A program made the position numbers and the translations under genes. A stretch of DNA of 5,602 nucleotides from a candidate division GN15 bacterium (GTDB lineage: Bacteria > Zixibacteria > MSB-5A5 > GN15 > FEB-12), in contig WJKG01000146.1 in NCBI GenBank assembly GCA_014729205.1, forward strand, positions 1-5,602, given 5' to 3'. The first letter of the stretch is position 1; every line of letters starts with the position of its first letter. Positions 1 through 4,179 of the stretch are shown here, piece after piece. The notes under the pieces were generated by a model. That model was not told the origin of the DNA and did no database searches. It was given only the letters and a program-made list of their open reading frames with translations.

Positions 1-1781
1 ATCAACTCGAAATCCGGCATCTGGCGTTTCAAATCCGAAAGCCGGGCCGAAGGAGTCGCCATTGCCCGAAACATTCCATAGCCGTCTGCCCGAACGGTCT
101 CCACGAAGCGCTCCACCTGGTCAACCGGCACTAAGTAGCGTGCCAGGACGCGGGTGAATATCTCAATGGAAGTTTCAAACTCCTCGGGGATTACCTCATT
201 GGCGCCGCCCTCGAACAGGTCCGGCATCTCCTTGACAAACCGAGTCCTGACGATCAGGTAGACCGATGGGTTCATGCTCTTGACCTGCCTGACAATATTG
301 CGGGTAGCGGCCGGGTCGGAAATGGCAATCACTACAACTCGTGCTTTCTTGATTCCGGCGTGCAGCAGCACTTCGCGGCTCGTGGCATCGCCATACCGAA
401 TCGGTCGTCCCTTCTGCCGCTCCCGGCGGACAGTCTCCGAATTCATCTCGAGAATCACGTGCTGGATATCGACTTCGCGGGCTGCCCGGGCCAGGTTGTG
501 CCCATTGAGGCCGTAGCCGATGATGATCAGGTGGTCGCGAAGCTCCTGATCAGCAGTGGCCGGGTCACTGAACTCTCCTCGGGTGGCTGCAATGGCTTTG
601 CTGCCGATCAGTTTGTCAACGAACGAGGGTGCTCCAGCAATGATAAAGGGAGTCGCCGCCATGGTGAAGATGCTCACAGCAATGAACGCCTGATACGCCT
701 CCTGGTCGAGCAGACCGGTCGAGACACCTACCCGCGAGAGGATGAATGAGAACTCACCGATCTGGCTGAGGGCCAGCCCGGAGATCAGCGCTACCCGGGT
801 CGGCAGACCCAGCGTAACAACCACACCACCTGCGAGGACCGCCTTGAGCACCAGCACAACGGCCACCATCATGATCACAGTGGAGACATTGGCAGCGAGA
901 TAACCCAGATCGAAGAGCATACCGACGGAGACAAAGAAGAAACTGCTGAAGACCTCTTTGAAGGGGAGAATGCCATCGAGGGCCTGGTGAGAGTATTCCG
1001 AATCGGAAATGATCAGCCCCGCGAGAAACGCTCCGAGCCCCAACGATAGCCCCAATTGTGATGTCCCCCAGGCGATCCCGATGCAAATGAGTACGACCGA
1101 CAACAGGAACAGTTCCCGGCTGCGGGTCCGAGTGATATGGTACATCAGCCACGGGACGACATACCGGGCGCCGACAATCACCGCCACTACAATGGCCATC
1201 ACCTTTGCCGACAGAATCAGCAATTCGCGGCCAACATTGGCCTCACCTCCGGCAAGAAGCGGGGTGAGGATCATCATGGGCACGATTACGATGTCCTGGA
1301 AGATGAGAATCGACAGTACTACCCGGCCGTGCGGCGTTTCCATCTCGGCCCGATCCTGAAGCGTCTTGAGCACCACCGCCGTTGAGCTGAGCGCTACCAG
1401 ACACCCAGCGAAAACCGATCGATTCCAGCTCCAGTCGAGCAGCCACATAAGTAAGGCGACCGTCGCCAATGTGAGTGTCACCTGCATGGCACCGCCGAGC
1501 AATACCAGCTTCCTCGAGGCGAGTAGGTCCTTGAGTGAGAACTCCATGCCGATAGCGAACAGCAGCAGAATGACGCCCAGTTCGGCCAGCAATTCGACTT
1601 CGTGCGTGGAACTGACCACTCCCAGGCCATACGGCCCAATCAACACGCCAGCAGCCAGAAAGCCGACCACCGAGGGCATGCGAAGGCGACTGAACAGCCA
1701 GACAATAGCTGCCGAGAAGCCAAAAATGACAACAATATCCTGCAGGAGGGGAAACTCGACAACACCTGCCGCGACAAACAT
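1..1781 (-). CDS. Kef-type (CPA2) monovalent cation:proton antiporter with TrkA-N/RCK domain, C-terminus outside window
   Basis: Inner-membrane antiporter that exchanges K+ or Na+ for H+, gated by a cytoplasmic nucleotide-binding domain. The reading frame stays open from ATG at 1781 to the left edge, giving 593 codons. Residues about 10-395 form a hydrophobic Na+/H+-exchanger domain of roughly 12-13 helices. It includes VGFLAAGVLIGP (39-50), the CPA2 signature FQD (161-163, Asp163 probably ion-coupling), LGLGAFLAGLIIS (248-259), Lys313 in a late helix and LSQIGEFSFIL (338-348). Residues about 416-540 are a Rossmann-type TrkA-N domain: DHLIIIGYGLNGHNLA with Gly422/424/427, acidic Glu445 at the end of the second strand, and YGDAT (463-467). 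Related proteins usually carry a TrkA-C domain next, so perhaps 70-80 residues are missing. The ATG is preceded by GGTGAGG inside the last codons of the upstream exchanger gene, 3 nt away, so the two are almost certainly one operon. The ion cannot be decided from sequence. Confidence 0.95.
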   Translation of the reverse strand, partial: MFVAAGVVEFPLLQDIVVIFGFSAAIVWLFSRLRMPSVVGFLAAGVLIGPYGLGVVSSTHEVELLAELGVILLLFAIGMEFSLKDLLASRKLVLLGGAMQVTLTLATVALLMWLLDWSWNRSVFAGCLVALSSTAVVLKTLQDRAEMETPHGRVVLSILIFQDIVIVPMMILTPLLAGGEANVGRELLILSAKVMAIVVAVIVGARYVVPWLMYHITRTRSRELFLLSVVLICIGIAWGTSQLGLSLGLGAFLAGLIISDSEYSHQALDGILPFKEVFSSFFFVSVGMLFDLGYLAANVSTVIMMVAVVLVLKAVLAGGVVVTLGLPTRVALISGLALSQIGEFSFILSRVGVSTGLLDQEAYQAFIAVSIFTMAATPFIIAGAPSFVDKLIGSKAIAATRGEFSDPATADQELRDHLIIIGYGLNGHNLARAAREVDIQHVILEMNSETVRRERQKGRPIRYGDATSREVLLHAGIKKARVVVIAISDPAATRNIVRQVKSMNPSVYLIVRTRFVKEMPDLFEGGANEVIPEEFETSIEIFTRVLARYLVPVDQVERFVETVRADGYGMFRAMATPSARLSDLKRQMPDFEL

Positions 1782-1784
1782 ATG

Positions 1785-2951
1785 TTACCGCCTCACCAAT
1801 AGATCGAAAATCCAATGCCCGATACCGAACAAGATCAAGATAGCTCCCTCAAGCCGGGTCAATCTTCGCCCACTATACATGAAAAACAGAATCACTGCCA
1901 GCACGGGGCACATTATCGCCAGGCTCGAGGCCGCATCGTACCCAACAATGACCGCCGATGCTATCGGCGGCTGAAGGAAAACTCCGGCGACTCCCAGCAC
2001 TCCGAGGACGTTGAAGACGGAGCTGCCCATGAGATTTCCCACTGACATATCGGCTGAACCGTGCCGCGCAGCCGCCAGCGAGACTACTAACTCCGGCGCC
2101 GAGGTGCCCGCAGCAACTATCGTGACTCCAATAACATACTCTGGTAGGTTAAAGTAATGCGCAAACCACAGCGCGCCGTATCCCTCGATACCCTGGGCAG
2201 TCGGTTCACTATAGCCGATCAACATCTGACAGCCGCCTATGACCACTGTCAACCCCAGTACCAGGTAAGCGATTTCGACTAACACGTGGACATCGTCGGG
2301 GCGCTTCTGGGCCGGTTCACCGCCAGTATCTTTCCGTCCGCGATAAAGCAGCAGGATGTAAACTCCGAGCCCGATCAACAGGACCACACCTTCCCAGAAG
2401 TCCAGGCGCAGGTTAAACAAGGTCCCGATGAGAGGCGGTGTTGTCCCATCGGCGAGTTTAATCGCGTGGGGCAAGTGCCCCACTGCGGCAAGTGCCAGAA
2501 TCGTCCCGATAATGAGCACCGGACCGTCACGAATAACGAGCGGACGGGCGATGCGAACGCCGCCGGCTGTGAATAGAGCGACCGATCCGAGAATGAAATA
2601 CAGGTTGAAAATGTTCGAACCGACCACGTTGGCCACGGTGATATCGCCACTGCCACGGAGTCCGGCGACGATTGAGGCGGCAATCTCTGGTGCACTGGTA
2701 CCAATTGCCACAACTGACAACCCGATCACCAGCTCGGACAGTCCCAGTCGTCGGGCCAGTCCAGCGGCGCCATCGACGACCCAATCGGCCCCTCGTCCAA
2801 CCAGCCATATCAGGATAATGAACGATACCACGCGCAGGACGATGGCTGCATCGCCCTCGGGGGTAACGGCGCCCATAGCCAGATGGGCCGCGGCCAGCGC
2901 GATGCCGAAGATGGCTGGGATCCTGAATTGTCTAGTCCATGGTGTCTGCAT
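1785..2951 (-). CDS. CaCA-family calcium/sodium:proton exchanger (YrbG-like)
   Basis: Inner-membrane exchanger of the Ca2+/cation antiporter superfamily, 388 residues, probably moving Ca2+ (or Na+) against Na+ or H+. Both inverted alpha repeats are visible. Repeat 1 is GLSVVAIGTSAPE (77-89) followed by NVVGSNIFN (108-116). Repeat 2 is GVTIVAAGTSAPE (275-287) followed by NLMGSSVFN (306-314). Glu89 and Glu287 are the expected ion-binding acids and Asn116 and Asn314 the partner positions. Repeat 2 has GSS where many relatives have GSN. About ten to eleven helices are predicted, with a hydrophilic loop at 204-222 between the halves, as is usual. The protein is about 60 residues longer than typical bacterial members, partly from an extra N-terminal hydrophobic stretch (11-27). 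There is no good Shine-Dalgarno sequence before this ATG. An internal start such as Met26, or a leaderless mRNA, is possible. It ends in TAA 3 nt before the Kef-type gene. Substrate specificity is inferred only. Confidence 0.93.
   Translation of the reverse strand: MQTPWTRQFRIPAIFGIALAAAHLAMGAVTPEGDAAIVLRVVSFIILIWLVGRGADWVVDGAAGLARRLGLSELVIGLSVVAIGTSAPEIAASIVAGLRGSGDITVANVVGSNIFNLYFILGSVALFTAGGVRIARPLVIRDGPVLIIGTILALAAVGHLPHAIKLADGTTPPLIGTLFNLRLDFWEGVVLLIGLGVYILLLYRGRKDTGGEPAQKRPDDVHVLVEIAYLVLGLTVVIGGCQMLIGYSEPTAQGIEGYGALWFAHYFNLPEYVIGVTIVAAGTSAPELVVSLAAARHGSADMSVGNLMGSSVFNVLGVLGVAGVFLQPPIASAVIVGYDAASSLAIMCPVLAVILFFMYSGRRLTRLEGAILILFGIGHWIFDLLVRR
1791..1797 (-). promoter_or_regulatory. Ribosome binding site of the Kef-type gene, inside the upstream coding sequence
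   Basis: On the minus strand GGTGAGG lies 9 nt before the ATG at 1781. It is read as the Leu-Val-Arg codons just before the stop of the upstream exchanger. This supports the chosen start and suggests translational coupling, because ribosomes finishing the first gene would uncover this site. Confidence 0.6.
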
Positions 2952-2957
2952 AATGCT

Positions 2958-2966
2958 GTCATAACA
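2958..2966 (-). promoter_or_regulatory. Candidate extended -10 promoter of the exchanger operon
   Basis: The minus strand reads TG-T-TATGAC, an extended -10 form. A start 7 nt after its last base falls at about 2951, the A of the exchanger ATG. No convincing -35 is seen 16-18 nt upstream. The site lies in the only 43 nt between the terminator of the previous gene and this start codon. It therefore rests mainly on position, plus four of six matches to TATAAT. Confidence 0.3.
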
Positions 2967-2994
2967 ATCAGTCCTAAATCAGGTTTCAGCAACC

Positions 2995-3034
2995 AAAAAA
3001 CGGCGACAATCGACTTACCCATCGATTGTCGCCG
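2995..3034 (-). terminator. Strong intrinsic terminator after the 98-residue membrane protein gene
   Basis: A perfect 13-bp inverted repeat (CGGCGACAATCGA at 3001-3013 against 3022-3034) encloses an 8-nt loop. On the minus strand it is followed at once by six T (A-run at 2995-3000). There is no T-run on the plus-strand side, so it acts on leftward transcription. It begins 53 nt after the stop codon of the 98-residue gene and ends 43 nt before the exchanger start, separating the two units. Confidence 0.9.
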
Positions 3035-3087
3035 CTAAGAAACAGCACGTAGTGTAAAGGCAGAGTACTGCCTGAAAGAAAGGGAAG

Positions 3088-3384
3088 CTACCTTGCAAAG
3101 CAATCACAGCTCAGCAGCTTACCCAGACCTCGGTAGACTCGTCGGGATACCGGCGCGCTTACCAGAAGCGCCGCCGCCGCCAGATAGCTGGCCAGAGCCA
3201 CCAGGGCCACCACCTCGGCCAGTGAGCCGAGGTAGCTTTCCAGCGGTTCACCAGCAAGGCCCCACACATGGGCGCGATAGATCCACACAACCAGCCCGGC
3301 GCCCAGATGGGCCAGACCGACTGCCGCCAGATACGCCTCGACGGCGCGCGCCAGCGACTTGCTTGACTTGAAATAACGATACAT
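3088..3384 (-). CDS. Small two-helix membrane protein of unknown function
   Basis: A 98-residue protein I do not recognise. After a basic N-terminus (MYRYFKSSKSLAR) there are two predicted membrane helices at about 14-35 and 55-77, joined by a short loop (WGLAGEPLES). A basic tail (RRVYRGLGK) then ends in CDCFAR, with two cysteines two apart. By the positive-inside rule both ends should be cytoplasmic. The start is supported by GAGGG 5 nt before the ATG. A strong terminator lies 53 nt past the stop, and the translation has a coherent alpha-helical, Ala/Leu-rich composition, so I take it as real. It points the same way as the antiporter operon but is cut off from it by the terminator. It could share the transcript that starts near 3961, because no other promoter is evident directly upstream. 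No function can be proposed beyond a small inner-membrane protein. Confidence 0.72.
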   Translation of the reverse strand: MYRYFKSSKSLARAVEAYLAAVGLAHLGAGLVVWIYRAHVWGLAGEPLESYLGSLAEVVALVALASYLAAAALLVSAPVSRRVYRGLGKLLSCDCFAR

Positions 3385-3599
3385 AGCTTCCCTCTCGTAA
3401 ACCTTAGCAATTGCAGCAGCTCGTCCGAGGACGAAGCGGCCAAAAGTCCACGGCGCCCAACTTGCAATAGAACTACAGGTCAGCGCCCCGTTGATTGGTG
3501 TTGTGGCTGGAATCGATCAGGTGAGAGAAAAGCCGAAATGGTGTGCTTGGCAGGGATGAAGAACCGGTCTTTGCACCTGGAGTGCTGCCGGTTTACTGC
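3385..3599. other. Spacer without a recognisable gene between two small minus-strand ORFs
   Basis: About 215 nt with no supported reading frame. Two hairpins are visible. One directly follows the stop of the 42-residue ORF: 6-bp arms at 3562-3567 and 3588-3593 (AACCGG/CCGGTT) with an inner GCAC/GTGC stem at 3573-3576 and 3582-3585. It lacks a proper U-tract and is at best a weak terminator or a processing stem. The other, TCGTC/GACGA at 3421-3425 and 3430-3434 with a 4-nt loop, lies about 37 nt upstream of the 98-residue gene. No convincing promoter was found here, which leaves read-through from the upstream unit as the simplest source of transcription. Confidence 0.5.
3390..3394 (-). promoter_or_regulatory. 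Ribosome binding site of the 98-residue membrane protein
   Basis: The minus strand reads GAGGG followed by AAGCT and the ATG at 3384. This is good Shine-Dalgarno complementarity, and it decides the start codon. Confidence 0.65.
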
Positions 3600-3728
3600 C
3601 TACATTCGGTCTACTGTCACCTCGGGCGATTCGTTCAGCCACACTCGTTGGCCGTCAGGTACCATTCGCATAGCAATGGTGCCTTGAGGCCGGTGATTGA
3701 ACCGCGTCTTTGTGTAATTCGAGATCAT
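3600..3728 (-). CDS. Small ORF, 42 residues, unknown function
   Basis: A 42-codon minus-strand ORF from ATG at 3728 to TAG at 3600-3602. It begins MISNYTKTRFNHRPQG and ends NESPEVTVDRM. I do not recognise it. The case for translation is the Shine-Dalgarno: AAAGGAG with 6 nt before the ATG, among the best in the window. It also sits downstream of a near-consensus promoter and an intrinsic terminator, as a regulated gene would. It is hydrophilic and basic at the N-terminus, with no membrane helix or cysteine. Residues 17-38 look like short beta strands, which is an inference. A 6-bp inverted repeat (3661-3666 and 3675-3680) lies within it. Part of its sequence resembles a 19-codon ORF in the leader upstream. 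Against it are its short length and the lack of homology evidence. Confidence 0.5.
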   Translation of the reverse strand: MISNYTKTRFNHRPQGTIAMRMVPDGQRVWLNESPEVTVDRM

Positions 3729-3734
3729 GGTTTG

Positions 3735-3739
3735 CTCCT
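3735..3739 (-). promoter_or_regulatory. Ribosome binding site of the 42-residue ORF
   Basis: The minus strand reads AGGAG followed by CAAACC and the ATG at 3728. Core match and spacing are both optimal, and this is the main reason for calling the ORF. Confidence 0.55.
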
Positions 3740-3778
3740 TTGCGAACCGTTTGAAGGTGACCAGTTGCCGTTAACCAC

Positions 3779-3805
3779 AAAAAAACCCGAGACCTGGGTC
3801 CCGGG
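3779..3805 (-). terminator. Intrinsic terminator between the leader RNA and the 42-residue ORF
   Basis: On the minus strand an 8-bp stem (right arm of the plus strand at 3798-3805, left arm at 3786-3793) closes a 4-nt loop and is followed by seven T (A-run at 3779-3785). All eight pairs form in the minus-strand RNA, one as G-U. The plus-strand RNA would have an A-C mismatch at that pair and no trailing U-tract. It therefore terminates leftward transcription, about 50 nt before the start of the 42-residue ORF. Confidence 0.82.
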
Positions 3806-3849
3806 GCCAACATGCCGGATACGACTCCGGCGGGATAATCCAGATCTAT

Positions 3850-3909
3850 TTACATATGCCTGCCCTTCTCAGGCTGGCGATTGAATGTCATGTCTGCTTG
3901 GCGAATCAT
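3850..3909 (-). CDS. Possible 19-residue leader peptide or remnant ORF
   Basis: ATG at 3909 to TAA at 3850-3852, reading MIRQADMTFNRQPEKGRHM. It lies about 52 nt into the inferred leader transcript. GAGG precedes the ATG by only 3 nt, too close for efficient initiation, so translation is doubtful. There is no run of one amino acid such as a classical attenuation peptide would show. Its FNRQP segment resembles FNHRP of the 42-residue ORF, in the same codon phase, so it may be a decayed partial duplicate. Confidence 0.2.
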   Translation of the reverse strand: MIRQADMTFNRQPEKGRHM

Positions 3910-3967
3910 ATGCCTCTCTATCGGCTGTGCACTATTTGACTTTAGGTTTTCGACTACTGTGAAGGTC

Positions 3968-3996
3968 ACTATATACCCTTCGTTACGGCCTGTCAA
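3968..3996 (-). promoter_or_regulatory. Near-consensus sigma70 promoter firing leftward
   Basis: On the minus strand TTGACA (3996-3991) and TATAGT (3973-3968) are separated by exactly 17 bp. The -35 is perfect and the -10 matches five of six bases. The predicted start is near 3961. It drives the structured leader and then the 42-residue ORF if the terminator is read through. It faces away from the tricorn-like gene. Confidence 0.7.
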
Positions 3997-4015
3997 GTAC
4001 ACAGTTACCCTTTTC

Positions 4016-4037
4016 GTGTTATAAATGTGTTATGAAT
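4016..4037. repeat. Tandem 11-bp direct repeat upstream of the leftward promoter
   Basis: GTGTTATAAAT (4016-4026) is followed directly by GTGTTATGAAT (4027-4037), identical at 10 of 11 positions. The TGTTAT core recurs at 4082-4087. The 11-bp period places both copies on nearly the same DNA face. Relative to a start near 3961 they lie at about -55 to -76, a usual place for an activator. Regulator binding is inferred. Confidence 0.5.
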
Positions 4038-4105
4038 TGTCCATATTTATGATTCGTGCGTCTGCCGAGCCGCGATTACCCTGTTATGAGTGAGACAACT
4101 TCTCG

Positions 4106-4134
4106 TTGAACTGGCCGTAAGGATCAGGTAAATT
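4106..4134 (+). promoter_or_regulatory. Candidate promoter of the tricorn-like protease gene
   Basis: TTGAAC (4106-4111), a 17-bp spacer and TAAATT (4129-4134), each four of six to the sigma70 consensus. Transcription would begin near 4141 and give a leader of about 40 nt. This is the best pair found between 4000 and 4180, but it is weak. Confidence 0.3.
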
Positions 4135-4166
4135 GCCGCCATGAGAATCGCTTAGCATTGGTTGAC

Positions 4167-4171
4167 AGGAG
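4167..4171 (+). promoter_or_regulatory. Ribosome binding site of the tricorn-like gene
   Basis: AGGAG lies 8 nt before the ATG at 4180. This fixes the start directly before a well-formed signal peptide. Confidence 0.7.
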
Positions 4172-4179
4172 AATAATCC

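Larger units (their letters stand above)
3779..3961 (-). ncRNA. Structured leader or small RNA of about 183 nt, class unknown
   Basis: Inferred transcript from the promoter at 3968-3996 to the U-tract of the terminator at 3779. In minus-strand RNA order it holds a stem GCCUG/CAGGC (3870-3874 with 3858-3862) with a 7-nt loop containing GAAGGG. A 6-bp stem GCCGGA/UCCGGC (3826-3831 with 3814-3819) with a 6-nt loop follows, and then the terminator stem. The loop GGG could reach CCC at 3832-3834 as a pseudoknot. The segment 3831-3835 (UCCCG) could instead pair with CGGGA at 3799-3803 in the terminator, an antiterminator option. A 19-codon ORF (3909-3850) lies inside. It may be a stand-alone small RNA, or an attenuator leader for the 42-residue ORF and possibly the 98-residue gene. 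It matches no riboswitch class I could recall. Confidence 0.45.

Noticed and set aside
2428..2964. Plus-strand 178-residue ORF antisense to the CaCA exchanger
   Set aside because: The minus-strand frame has both conserved alpha repeats. The plus-strand product is Pro/Ser/Thr-rich, typical of an antisense shadow.
3681..3708. T-arm-like CGGT...ACCG word with TTCAATC on the minus strand, suggesting a tRNA
   Set aside because: No acceptor stem, anticodon arm or D-arm can be built around it, and it lies inside the 42-residue ORF.
3826..3874. TPP (THI-box) riboswitch resemblance: CTGAGA followed by ATCTGGATTAT on the minus strand
   Set aside because: The 5' GGGGUGC segment and the closing GCGUAGGGA are absent, and the downstream gene is not a thiamine gene. 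The resemblance is limited to two short words.
3543..3884. Plus-strand 113-residue ORF from a GTG
   Set aside because: It runs antisense through the terminator, the 42-residue ORF and a hairpin. It has no ribosome binding site, and its translation is low-complexity with no recognisable fold.
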